Assembly: GCF_014201675.1 (NCBI RefSeq)
Contig: NZ_JACHEZ010000001.1
Location: forward strand, 248,001-312,000
Direction: 5' to 3'
DNA length: 64,000 bases
Source of the DNA: Oceanithermus desulfurans
Lineage (GTDB): Bacteria; Deinococcota; Deinococci; Deinococcales; Marinithermaceae
The notes below the pieces were generated by a model. That model was given only the letters and a program-made list of their open reading frames with translations, searched no databases and was not told where the DNA came from. The position numbers and the translations under genes are program-made. Shown in pieces: positions 39,154 to 46,585 of the stretch. Position 1 is the first letter of the stretch. Each line of letters begins with the position of its first letter.

Positions 39154-39558
39154 ATGAAACGCTGGAGTTTTGCGGCGCCGTGGCTGCTGGCCCTCGCCCT
39201 CGCCGCCGCGCCGCAGCTGGATTACGACCCGGCCCTCACCCTTCCCGACGGGGCCCAGGCGCTCGCGATGGAGGCCTGTCCGGTGCCGCGCGGCTTCTGG
39301 GAACCGCTGGAGGCGAAGGGTTGGAAGAGCGCCTGCTTCCTGGCCCACGGCGATCCGTTCGTCCTGGAGAAGGCGCTGGCCCTGGCGCTGGAAAAGGCGG
39401 GCTACGTCCGCACCGGCCGCGAAACGCAGCCCCTTTCGGGGGAGGACCGCTTCGTGCTCGAACAGTGGCGGGCCGAAGCGCGCGAGCTCTTCGTCGAGTA
39501 CTTCCTGTTTCCCGAGAAAAGCGCCGCCGTCTACCTGATCGCCCATCCGCCCCATTAG
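39154..39558 (+). CDS. Small exported protein of unknown function
   Basis: 134 aa with a signal peptide ([21 protein letters not shown]). The mature part begins [14 protein letters not shown], contains two cysteines about 20 residues apart (MEACPVP and KSACFLAH), which could form a disulfide, and ends [11 protein letters not shown] recognise no family. It is followed by a terminator and the convergent tRNA genes. Confidence 0.65.
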   Translation: MKRWSFAAPWLLALALAAAPQLDYDPALTLPDGAQALAMEACPVPRGFWEPLEAKGWKSACFLAHGDPFVLEKALALALEKAGYVRTGRETQPLSGEDRFVLEQWRAEARELFVEYFLFPEKSAAVYLIAHPPH

Positions 39559-39566
39559 CAAGGCGA

Positions 39567-39588
39567 ACCCCCGGCCGCGGCCGGGGGT
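39567..39588. terminator. Palindromic terminator between small gene and tRNAs
   Basis: ACCCCCGGCC and its complement, separated by GC, are identical over 22 nt to the terminator core at 13872-13893. It can serve both the + strand gene and the minus-strand tRNA-Val. Confidence 0.7.
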
Positions 39589-39592
39589 GTTC

Positions 39593-39669
39593 TGGTGGGC
39601 GCGAGAGGACTTGAACCTCCGACCTCTACCGTGTCAAGGTAGCGCTCTAGCCACCTGAGCTACGCGCCC
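39593..39669 (-). tRNA. tRNA-Val (GAC)
   Basis: Full cloverleaf with encoded CCA: acceptor GGGCGCG/CGCGCCC with discriminator A, D arm TAGCTCAGGTGG, anticodon loop CTTGACACG (GAC at 39633-39635), T loop GTTCAAGTC. It decodes GUC and GUU and is the expected effector of the valS T-box. Confidence 0.97.
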
Positions 39670-39675
39670 GCGTAG

Positions 39676-39750
<75 letters not shown>

Positions 39751-39764
39751 CCGTAGCAGGGTTC

Positions 39765-39794
39765 ATGCTAGCACGCGCGCTAGGGGCTGTCAAC
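39765..39794 (-). promoter_or_regulatory. tRNA-Cys/tRNA-Val promoter
   Basis: On the minus strand TTGACA (39789-39794), a 17-nt spacer and TGC-TAGCAT (-10 at 39765-39770), with the start about 8 nt before tRNA-Cys. A consensus stable-RNA promoter. Confidence 0.85.
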
Positions 39795-39837
39795 GAATGC
39801 GCGTCTGCCAGCGCACAAACCTTTAATGCGCACGGGC

Positions 39838-39843
39838 TATAAT
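39838..39843 (+). promoter_or_regulatory. -10 box of the ATP-cone kinase gene
   Basis: Perfect TATAAT, 6 nt before the ATG at 39850; no SD. Confidence 0.65.
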
Positions 39844-39849
39844 GCAGCG

Positions 39850-41298
39850 ATGCCGGAGATCTACGTGACCACCTCGCGCGGAATGCGCTGGCCCTTTTCC
39901 AAGGGGCTGGTCATCGAGTCGCTCGTCAGCGCGGGCGTCGACCTCGGGGTGGCCGACGAGATCGCCCACGCGATCGAGCGCGAGCTGCGCGCGAGCGGGG
40001 CGACGCAGGTCGCCAGTGAGGAGCTGAAGCGGCGCATGACCGCGGCCGTCGCCGAGCGCCTCGGCCCCGAGGCCGCCGCGCGGGTGGCGCGGCAGACCCA
40101 GAGCTTCGAAGAAATCCTCGTCGAGGACGAGCACGGCGAGCGGCCTTTCTCGAAAGGGCTGCTGGTGCGCAGCCTCGAGGAGGCCGGCTTTTCGCTGCGT
40201 GAGGCCCACGCCCTGGCCAAGCAGGTGGAGCAGCGCCTGCGCCAGGCGGGGAAGGGGCGCATCGAGGCCGACGAGCTCGAGGACTTCGTCGCGCAGATCA
40301 TCAAGGAGCAGTACGGCAAGGACGCCCGCAAGCGCTACCAGAAGCGGCTCGAGTACGGCGGCGGCATCTTCGTGGTCGAGCCCGGCGGGGAGCCACGGGT
40401 GCCCTTTTCCAAGGGAATTCTCTCCCAGTCGCTGATGGCCGCGGGGCTCACCCCCGACCGCGCCTACCGCCTGGCGCGCGAGGTGGAGCGCGAGCTGATC
40501 CGCGACGGGCACCGGGTGGTGGGCCGCGACGAGCTGCGCGAGCGGGTGGTGCGGCTGCTGGAGCGCCGCATCGGCGACGAGGTGGCCGAGCGCTACCGGG
40601 TGCTGCGCGCGGTGCGGAGGCTCGAGCGCCCCATGCACATCCTCATCGGCGGCGTCAGCGGCGTGGGCAAGAGCACGCTCGCCGCCTCGCTGGCCTACCG
40701 GCTGGGCATCACCCGCATGACCTCCAGCGACTCGGTGCGCGAGATCCTGCGCGCCACCACGACCCGCGACCTGGTGCCCACCCTGCACACTTCTTCGTTC
40801 GACGCCTGGAAGGCACTCGCCGAGGTGCTGGGGCTCGAGGGCGAGCCCGGCGACGAGGTGGTCCTCCAGGGCTTCCGCGACCAGGTGGCCCGGGTGAGCG
40901 TGGGCATCCGCGCCATTCAGGAGCGCAACGCCCGCGAGCGCACCTCGGTGGTCATCGAGGGGGTGCACGTGGTTCCGGGCTTCCTCAGCCACCCGCTGCA
41001 GTCGGAGGTGGTGCAGATCCCCATGCTCGTCGTGGTGCGCGACGAAAAGCTCCACCGCGACCGCTTCCGCCTGCGCGAGCGCGAGACCTCGGGCCGGCGG
41101 CCGGTCGACAAGTACCTGGCCAACTTCGGGGCCTTGCGGATGATCCAGGACCACCTCGAGGCCCTGGCGCGGGCGATGGGCGTGCCCGTGATTCCCGGCG
41201 ACAACCTCGACAAGGCCGTCGACAAGGGGCTCGAGGTCATCACCGAACGCTTCCACGACCTGTTTCGCGCCCAAGAGCGCGACGGGGCGCGCGCATGA
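39850..41298 (+). CDS. 2-phosphoglycerate kinase-like protein with three ATP-cone repeats
   Basis: 482 aa. The N-terminal half consists of three ~65-residue ATP-cone-like units, each marked by PFSKGL(V/L/I) (about 14, 102 and 194) and ending in a helix that closes with ARV/KRY/ERY. The C-terminal half is a P-loop kinase: HILIGGVSGVGKSTLAASLAYRLG (about 264-287), MTSSDSVREILR and VIEGVHVVPGF. This matches the 2-phosphoglycerate kinase family that makes 2,3-bisphosphoglycerate derivatives in methanogens. ATP cones are nucleotide-sensing modules (NrdR, ribonucleotide reductase). Substrate in this organism is uncertain. Its stop overlaps the S41 protease start. Confidence 0.82.
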   Translation: MPEIYVTTSRGMRWPFSKGLVIESLVSAGVDLGVADEIAHAIERELRASGATQVASEELKRRMTAAVAERLGPEAAARVARQTQSFEEILVEDEHGERPFSKGLLVRSLEEAGFSLREAHALAKQVEQRLRQAGKGRIEADELEDFVAQIIKEQYGKDARKRYQKRLEYGGGIFVVEPGGEPRVPFSKGILSQSLMAAGLTPDRAYRLAREVERELIRDGHRVVGRDELRERVVRLLERRIGDEVAERYRVLRAVRRLERPMHILIGGVSGVGKSTLAASLAYRLGITRMTSSDSVREILRATTTRDLVPTLHTSSFDAWKALAEVLGLEGEPGDEVVLQGFRDQVARVSVGIRAIQERNARERTSVVIEGVHVVPGFLSHPLQSEVVQIPMLVVVRDEKLHRDRFRLRERETSGRRPVDKYLANFGALRMIQDHLEALARAMGVPVIPGDNLDKAVDKGLEVITERFHDLFRAQERDGARA

Positions 41299-42302
41299 TG
41301 CGAAGCCTCTTCCTGACCCTCGTGCTGGCGTCGGGGCTGGCCGCCGCTGCGGCGCCCGACTACCTGACCCGCTTCGATCAGGCCTGGCGGCTGGTCGACG
41401 AGTACTACTGGGACGTGAACCACCTGGGCGTCGACTGGCGGGCCGTGGGTGAGCGCTACCGCCCCCGGGTGGCCGCGGCCGCTTCCTGGGACGAGGTCTA
41501 CCGCCTGCTCGACCGCATGTACGGCGAACTGGGGGACGACCACTCCCGCGTCCTTGCCCCCGACGAGGCCCGCACCGCGCTGCGGGGGGCTTTGTGCCTG
41601 CCGCTGCCCTTCCCGGTCGAGCGGCCCAGGCCCCCGGTGCCCGCCGCAGAGCCCGCGCCCGCCGACGACGGCGCCGGCTCCGGGGCGCCCGAGGCGCCGG
41701 CCGGGAAGGAAGAGGCGGGTTGGGACCCCTTCAGCTACCGCCGCCTCGAGGGCGGCCTCGCCTACCTGCGCGTGCCCCAGCTCGTGGAGCCGGACGTCGC
41801 GGGCCGGCTGGCCGAGGCCGTGCGCGGCCTCGAGTCCGAGGGGGTGCGCGGCTACATCCTCGACCTGCGTGACAATCCGGGCGGTCTGGCCTACGTGATG
41901 GCCGAGGTGGCCGGCGTCTTCATGCGCGGCCTGCCCTGGCGTATCGTCACCCGCACCAAGGGGGTGACGCCGCAGCCCACGCTCCCCTTCTGGGGCCGGC
42001 CGCTGACCGACAAGCCCCTGGTGGTGCTGATCAACGGCAACGTCAACTCGGCGGCCGAAGGGCTGGCCGGCGCGCTGAAGCGCGCCGGCCGGGCGCGGTT
42101 GGTGGGGGAGACGACGGCCGGCAACACCGAGGTGGTGCTGCCCTACTGCTTCCCCGACGGCGGGGTGGCCATGCTGGCCAGCGGGGTGCTGGCGCCCGTG
42201 GGGGCGCCCACCTGGGAGGGGCGGGGCGTGGAGCCCGACCTCGTGGTGGCCGGCGAAGAGGCGCAGCTCGAAGCCGCGGTGAACCTGCTGCGCGGCCGCT
42301 AG
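41295..42302 (+). CDS. S41 family peptidase (C-terminal processing protease-like)
   Basis: 335 aa exported protein: signal peptide (LFLTLVLASGLAAAAAP), a helical N-terminal domain (LTRFDQAWRLVDEYYWD), an acidic Pro/Ala linker (about 112-140) in place of a recognisable PDZ domain, then the S41 core. The core has YILDLRDNPGGLAYVMAEVA, the nucleophile region INGNVNSAAEGLAGAL (Ser about 252) and LVGETTAGNTEVVLP. CtpA enzymes have GKG with a catalytic Lys where this has AGN, so it is of the IRBP/tricorn-like S41 type or catalytically altered. ATGA overlap with the upstream kinase-like gene. Confidence 0.85.
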   Translation: MMRSLFLTLVLASGLAAAAAPDYLTRFDQAWRLVDEYYWDVNHLGVDWRAVGERYRPRVAAAASWDEVYRLLDRMYGELGDDHSRVLAPDEARTALRGALCLPLPFPVERPRPPVPAAEPAPADDGAGSGAPEAPAGKEEAGWDPFSYRRLEGGLAYLRVPQLVEPDVAGRLAEAVRGLESEGVRGYILDLRDNPGGLAYVMAEVAGVFMRGLPWRIVTRTKGVTPQPTLPFWGRPLTDKPLVVLINGNVNSAAEGLAGALKRAGRARLVGETTAGNTEVVLPYCFPDGGVAMLASGVLAPVGAPTWEGRGVEPDLVVAGEEAQLEAAVNLLRGR

Positions 42303-42586
42303 CGGAGCCAGCGTGCCGTACCCAGCGGCGCGAAAAGCCCCACCAGAAAACCCAGCAGGTACGGCGCCAGCAGCCCGTTCTGCACTTCCAGCACCCCCAC
42401 CGCGAGCGCCAGCAGCGCCACCGGAACGACCAGCTCCACGCCGGTACGGTAGAGCAGGCTGCCCGCGCCCAGCAGCAGCCCCAGCGCCAGCGCCAGGCCC
42501 TCGGGATCGGGCTCGACCAGGCTCCAGTAGAGCGAGAGCAGCAGCGCCGCCCAGACGAGCAGGCCCTTGAGCTTAGTCGGCGTCAT
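42299..42586 (-). CDS. Small membrane protein, third of a trio
   Basis: 95 aa with three or four hydrophobic helices (LLVWAALLLSLYWSLVEPD, GLALALGLLLGAGSLLY, LVVPVALLALAVGVL, LLGFLVGLFAP). I recognise no family. It overlaps the previous gene of the trio by 14 nt and the convergent S41 gene by 4 nt. Confidence 0.65.
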   Translation of the reverse strand: MTPTKLKGLLVWAALLLSLYWSLVEPDPEGLALALGLLLGAGSLLYRTGVELVVPVALLALAVGVLEVQNGLLAPYLLGFLVGLFAPLGTARWLR

Positions 42587-42881
42587 TGCGGGGTGCGAAG
42601 CGCCGGACCAGCCAGGGCAGCCCCGCGCCGACGGCGTAGCCTTCGGCGAAGAGGAGGGGCGCCCCCCGGAGCAGGTGGACGACGAAGAGTACCGCGGCGA
42701 ACCCCAGCACGAACGGGATGGGCCGGGGGCGGGGCGCGTAGGTGAACGAGGCCCCGCCGAAGAGCGTGCCCACCGCCAGCGCCTGCCCCGCGCCGCTGGG
42801 TTCGACGAAGGTCCAGTAGACGTAGAAGACGGCGCCGGCGATCATCATCGCCCGGGTGGTGCGTTCGGCGCTCAACCTCAT
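42573..42881 (-). CDS. Small membrane protein, second of a trio
   Basis: 102 aa with about four hydrophobic segments (AMMIAGAVFYVYWTFVEPS, ALAVGTLFGGASFTYAP, PFVLGFAAVLFVVHLL). Its YWTFVEPSG resembles YWSLVEPDP of the third gene, so the two may be distant paralogs. Its ATG overlaps the stop of the first gene (ATGA), which is why I prefer it to the TTG at 42899. Confidence 0.65.
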   Translation of the reverse strand: MRLSAERTTRAMMIAGAVFYVYWTFVEPSGAGQALAVGTLFGGASFTYAPRPRPIPFVLGFAAVLFVVHLLRGAPLLFAEGYAVGAGLPWLVRRFAPRNDAD

Positions 42882-43183
42882 GATCCTCTGCGGTGCCAAA
42901 GGTAGACGAGGGCCTGCGAGACCACCAGGGCGGCTCCGCCCCAGGCGACCATCGGCTCGTTAGCCGCAAAGCCGAGCACCGCCCCCAGCAGCCCCACCAG
43001 GGCGAACCAGGGCGTGTACTTGGGGTTCACCGTCAGCCCCAGCACGAAGGCGAAAAACGCGCCGCCCGGTCCCGGCGGCAGGGCGCTGGCGATGACGATC
43101 ATCAGGAGCAGCAGGGCCAGGGTGATGAAGAGGCCCGCGTAGTAGGCTCCGGGGAAGGGCTCTTTCCTCGCGCTCTTGTCCAT
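42878..43183 (-). CDS. Small membrane protein, first of a trio
   Basis: 101 aa with three hydrophobic segments (YYAGLFITLALLLLMIVIASAL, AFFAFVLGLTV, WFALVGLLGAVLGFAA) and a short basic C-terminus (WHRRGS). Family unknown. It leads three tightly overlapping membrane genes that probably make one complex or act in sequence. Confidence 0.65.
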   Translation of the reverse strand: MDKSARKEPFPGAYYAGLFITLALLLLMIVIASALPPGPGGAFFAFVLGLTVNPKYTPWFALVGLLGAVLGFAANEPMVAWGGAALVVSQALVYLWHRRGS

Positions 43184-43190
43184 GGTCCAC

Positions 43191-43196
43191 AGTTTA
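43191..43196 (-). promoter_or_regulatory. -10 box of the membrane-protein trio
   Basis: TAAACT on the minus strand, 7 nt before the first ATG of the trio. Confidence 0.5.
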
Positions 43197-43221
43197 CCCG
43201 CGTGCGTGGGGGAGGCGTGAG

Positions 43222-44274
43222 CTAGAGCCCCGCGGCCCGCGCCACCGCCTCCAGGCTGGGGGCGACGGGGTCGGGCAGGCGCACCTCGCGCTCGGCGGTG
43301 CCCGGGTCCTTGAGCCCGTGGCCGGTCAGGGTGAGGACCACGGTGGCGCCCTCTTCGATCCGTCCTTCGCGCAGCCAGCGCCAGACGCCGGCCAGGCTGG
43401 CGGCCGAAGCCGGTTCCACGAACAACCCCTCCCCGTGCGCCAGATAGTGGTAGGCGCGCAGGATCTCCTCGTCGGTCACCGCCTCGATGGCGCCCCCCGA
43501 CTCGTCGCGGGCGCGGGTCGCGCCCTCCCAGCTGGCGGGGTGGCCGATGCGGATGGCGGTGGCCACGGTCTTGGGCTCGGCCACCGGTTCGCCGCGCACG
43601 ATGGGGGCGGCACCGGCCGCCTGAAAACCGAGCATGCGCGGGCGGCTTTCGAGGACACCGTCCTCGTAGAGCTCGGAGTAGCCCATCCAGTGGGCGGTGA
43701 TGTTGCCGGCGTTGCCGACGGGGAGCGCGTGGTAGTCGGGGGCGCGGCCCAGGTCGTCCACCACCTCGAAGGCGAGCGTCTTCTGGCCCTGGATGCGGAA
43801 GGGGTTGACGGAGTTGACGAGGGTGACGGGGAAGCGCTCGGTCAGCTCGCGGACGAGCCGCAGGGCGTCGTCGAAGTTGCCGCTCACCTGGACGATGCGC
43901 GCGCCGTGCACCAGGCTCTGGGCCACCTTGCCGGCGGCCACGTAGCCGGCGGGCAGGACGACGATGGCCTTCATGCCGGCGCGCGCGGCGTAGGCGGCGG
44001 CCGAGGCGGCGGTGTTGCCGGTGCTGGCGGCGGCGACGGCGCGGGCGCCGTGCTCGGCGGCCTTGCTGACGGCCATCGTCATGCCGCGGTCCTTGAAGCT
44101 GCCCGTGGGGTTGAGGCCCTCGTACTTGGCGAAGAGGCGCACGCCGCGTTCGGCGGCCTCGGGCGGGCCCTTCAGCGGCACGAGCGGGGTGTCGCCCTCG
44201 AGCAGGCTGACGATCGGGGTGTCGGGGCTCACGGGGAGGCGGTCGCGGTAGCGTTCGAGCAGGGGTTGGCGCAC
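43222..44274 (-). CDS. thrC: Threonine synthase
   Basis: PLP enzyme converting O-phosphohomoserine to threonine. 350 aa, the size of the Thermus enzyme. The PLP-lysine motif is NPTGSFKDRGMTMAV (Lys about 59), the phosphate loop region is VGNAGNITAHWMG, and a C-terminal ATVVLTLTGHGLKDP closes the core. The GTG start lies 1 nt after the hom stop, so hom and thrC form an operon for homoserine and threonine. Confidence 0.95.
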   Translation of the reverse strand: MRQPLLERYRDRLPVSPDTPIVSLLEGDTPLVPLKGPPEAAERGVRLFAKYEGLNPTGSFKDRGMTMAVSKAAEHGARAVAAASTGNTAASAAAYAARAGMKAIVVLPAGYVAAGKVAQSLVHGARIVQVSGNFDDALRLVRELTERFPVTLVNSVNPFRIQGQKTLAFEVVDDLGRAPDYHALPVGNAGNITAHWMGYSELYEDGVLESRPRMLGFQAAGAAPIVRGEPVAEPKTVATAIRIGHPASWEGATRARDESGGAIEAVTDEEILRAYHYLAHGEGLFVEPASAASLAGVWRWLREGRIEEGATVVLTLTGHGLKDPGTAEREVRLPDPVAPSLEAVARAAGL

Positions 44275-44275
44275 G

Positions 44276-45298
44276 TCAGGCTTCCTCCAGGATCTCGGGT
44301 TCGTAGTCGGGCACCGGCACGGCTTCGGGAAGCGGCGGATGCCCCGGGTAGCCCTCGAGCATGCGCAGCAGGTCGCCCACGACCGCGCTGGCCGTCACCG
44401 CGCTGCCGGCTCCGCCGCCGCTGATGAGGACCTCCCCGACGGCGTCGCCGCGGTAGAGGAGGGCGTTGCGCGCCTGCACCGCCTGCGCCAGGGGATGGTT
44501 CGTCGGCAGCTTGACCGGGCGCACCATGGCCTTCCAGCGGCCGCCGTTGGGCACGAGGCTGGCCACCAGGCGGATGCGCTTGCCTTCGGCCTCGGCCTCG
44601 AAGATTTGTTCACGGGTCAGCTCCTGGATGCCGCGGGTGGCGGCGCGCACGTCTTCCCAGGCGAAGTCGGGGTCGACGGCGAGGCGGGCGAGCACGGTGA
44701 GCTTGTGGGCGGCGTCGATGCCGCCGACGTCGAGGAAGGGATCCTCCTCCACGAAGCCCTTGGCCTGCGCCTCGGTCAGGGCCTCGGCGAAGCCCAGGCC
44801 GTCCTCCATGCGGCCGATGACGTAGTTGGTGCTGCCGTTCAGGATGCCGTGCAGCTCGAGCGTGCGGTTGCCGCGGAGCACACCGGAGAGCGGCTCGATT
44901 ACCGGCGTCCCCGCCATGACGCTCGCCTCGTAGTAGAGGAGGCCTTCCATGGCGTGGGGTTTGAGCTCCTCCCAGCGTTCCGCCAGCAGCGCCTTGTTGG
45001 CGGTGATCACCGGCAGTCCATGGTCCAAAGCGTCGAGCACCAGCCGCCCGGCCCGCTCGGTGCCGCCCATGAGCTCGACGACGACGTCGACCTCCTCGAA
45101 GACGCGCCCGACGTCGGTGGTCAGCAGCCCTTCCGGAACCCAACCGGGCCTTGGCTTGCGGGGGTCGCGCACGAGGATGCCGGTCAGGGCGGGCTCGAGG
45201 CCCAGCGCCCGGAAGCGCCCGCGGTGTTCGTCGAGCAGCTTGACGAACCCGCTGCCGACCGTGCCCGCCCCAAGGAGTGCGATGCGCAGCGTTTCCAT
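44276..45298 (-). CDS. hom: Homoserine dehydrogenase
   Basis: NAD(P)-dependent reduction of aspartate semialdehyde to homoserine. 340 aa. Rossmann motif LLGAGTVGSGFVKLL (about 8-22), VVVELMGGTERAG, ITANKALLAE (nucleotide site Lys) and the substrate segment LNGSTNYVIGRM with GFVEEDPFLDVGGIDAAHKLTVLA. It ends soon after the catalytic domain and has no ACT domain, so threonine feedback through that domain is not expected. A perfect TATAAT lies 6 nt before its ATG; it diverges from lysC. Confidence 0.96.
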   Translation of the reverse strand: METLRIALLGAGTVGSGFVKLLDEHRGRFRALGLEPALTGILVRDPRKPRPGWVPEGLLTTDVGRVFEEVDVVVELMGGTERAGRLVLDALDHGLPVITANKALLAERWEELKPHAMEGLLYYEASVMAGTPVIEPLSGVLRGNRTLELHGILNGSTNYVIGRMEDGLGFAEALTEAQAKGFVEEDPFLDVGGIDAAHKLTVLARLAVDPDFAWEDVRAATRGIQELTREQIFEAEAEGKRIRLVASLVPNGGRWKAMVRPVKLPTNHPLAQAVQARNALLYRGDAVGEVLISGGGAGSAVTASAVVGDLLRMLEGYPGHPPLPEAVPVPDYEPEILEEA

Positions 45299-45304
45299 GG
45301 GGCG

Positions 45305-45310
45305 ATTATA
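45305..45310 (-). promoter_or_regulatory. -10 box of hom-thrC
   Basis: TATAAT, 6 nt before the hom ATG, in the 51-nt region shared with divergent lysC. The lysC side holds overlapping TACGAT/TACACA boxes (45332-45342) but no clear single choice. Confidence 0.65.
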
Positions 45311-45349
45311 CGTTCACCGCGGTGCTTGTGATACGATACACACTCAAGT

Positions 45350-46585
45350 ATGGCGCTCATCGTCCAGAAATACGGCGGTACCTCCGTGGGCGACCTGGAC
45401 CGGATCCACAAGGTCGCGCAACGCATTCAGCACTACCGTGAAAAGGGGCACGACCTCGTCGTCGTCGTCTCGGCCATGGGGCGCAGCACCGACGAGCTGA
45501 TCGCCCTGGCCCGCCGGGTCAACCCCCGCCCCGAACCGCGCGAACTCGATCTGCTGACCACGACGGGCGAGCAGCAGTCGGCCGCGCTCCTCGCCCTGCA
45601 GCTCCAGGCGCTGGGCCTGCCGGCGCGCGCCTTCGTGCAGCACCAGATCGGGATCACCACCGACGGCCGCTACACCAACGCCCGCATCGTCGAGGTGCGC
45701 CCCGGGAAGATCCTGGAGGCCGTGCAGAGCGGGTACGTCGCCGTCGTCGGCGGGTTCATGGGCACGACCCCCGAGGGCGAGCTCAACACCCTGGGCCGCG
45801 GGGGTTCCGACACCACCGCGGTGGCGCTGGCCGCGGCGGTGGGGGCGCACGAGGCCGAGATCTTCACCGACACCGACGGGGTTTTCACCACCGACCCGCA
45901 CCGCATTCCCGAGGCCAGCAAGATCGACCACATCGCCTACGACCCCATGATCGAGATGGCCGCGCTGGGCGCCAAGGTGCTGCACCCGCGCGCGGTCTGG
46001 TACGCCAAACGCTACGGCGTGCGCCTGCACGTGCGCAGCGCCTTCAATTTCAGCAAGGGCACCATCGTATCGGAGGAAGCCATGAAGCTCGACCGTCCCG
46101 TGACCGGAGTGGCCATCGACGAGGGGCAGGCCCAGATCGGCCTGGTGGGGATTCCCGACCGCCCGGGGATCGCTAGCCGCGTCTTCGAGGCGCTGGCTGA
46201 GCGTGGCATCGCCGTGGACATGATCATCCAGGGCGTGCCGGGGCACGACGCCAGCCGCACCCAGATGGCCTTCACCGTACCCAAGGACTACGCCGAGGAC
46301 GCGCTCGAGGTGTTGCGCGAGCTCACCGCCGAGATGGGGGGCGAGGTGACCTACAACCCCGCGATCGCCAAGGTCTCCATCGTCGGGGTGGCGCTGGCCT
46401 CGACCCCGGGCATCCCCTCACGCATGTTTGACGCGGTCGCGCGAGTGGGCGCGAACATCGAGATGATCGCCACCAGCGAGGTGCGCATCTCGGTCATCAT
46501 TCCCGCCGAGTACGCGGAGGCGGCCGCCCGCGAGATCCACCGCACCTTCGGTCTGGACCGCAACGAGGAGGGGAACGGCGAATGA
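45350..46585 (+). CDS. lysC: Aspartokinase, alpha subunit (full length)
   Basis: First step of the lysine/threonine/methionine pathway. 411 aa: kinase domain starting LIVQKYGGTSVGDLDRIHKVA, FMGTTPEGELNTLGRGGSDTTAVALAA (about 137-163), TDTDGVFTTDPHRIPEA, then two ACT domains (GLVGIPDRPGIASRVFEAL; VGVALASTPGIPSRMFDAV) that bind effectors. As in Thermus and Bacillus, an internal start gives a separate beta chain. The hom-thrC operon diverges from it, so both branches of the threonine route start here. Confidence 0.95.
   Translation: MALIVQKYGGTSVGDLDRIHKVAQRIQHYREKGHDLVVVVSAMGRSTDELIALARRVNPRPEPRELDLLTTTGEQQSAALLALQLQALGLPARAFVQHQIGITTDGRYTNARIVEVRPGKILEAVQSGYVAVVGGFMGTTPEGELNTLGRGGSDTTAVALAAAVGAHEAEIFTDTDGVFTTDPHRIPEASKIDHIAYDPMIEMAALGAKVLHPRAVWYAKRYGVRLHVRSAFNFSKGTIVSEEAMKLDRPVTGVAIDEGQAQIGLVGIPDRPGIASRVFEALAERGIAVDMIIQGVPGHDASRTQMAFTVPKDYAEDALEVLRELTAEMGGEVTYNPAIAKVSIVGVALASTPGIPSRMFDAVARVGANIEMIATSEVRISVIIPAEYAEAAAREIHRTFGLDRNEEGNGE
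46082..46585 (+). CDS. lysC: Aspartokinase beta subunit from an internal in-frame start
   Basis: ATG codon 245 of lysC is preceded by GGAGGA (46072-46077) at good distance and opens a 167 aa frame (MKLDRPVTGVAIDEGQ) covering the two ACT domains. Thermus aspartokinase, as known, is an alpha2beta2 enzyme with a beta chain of about this size made from such a nested start. The site here matches that precedent. Confidence 0.75.
   Translation: MKLDRPVTGVAIDEGQAQIGLVGIPDRPGIASRVFEALAERGIAVDMIIQGVPGHDASRTQMAFTVPKDYAEDALEVLRELTAEMGGEVTYNPAIAKVSIVGVALASTPGIPSRMFDAVARVGANIEMIATSEVRISVIIPAEYAEAAAREIHRTFGLDRNEEGNGE

Noticed and set aside
42878-43183. Membrane trio as Mnh/Mrp antiporter E-F-G subunits
   Set aside because: Sizes are similar but no Mrp motifs are seen and no large antiporter subunits are adjacent.
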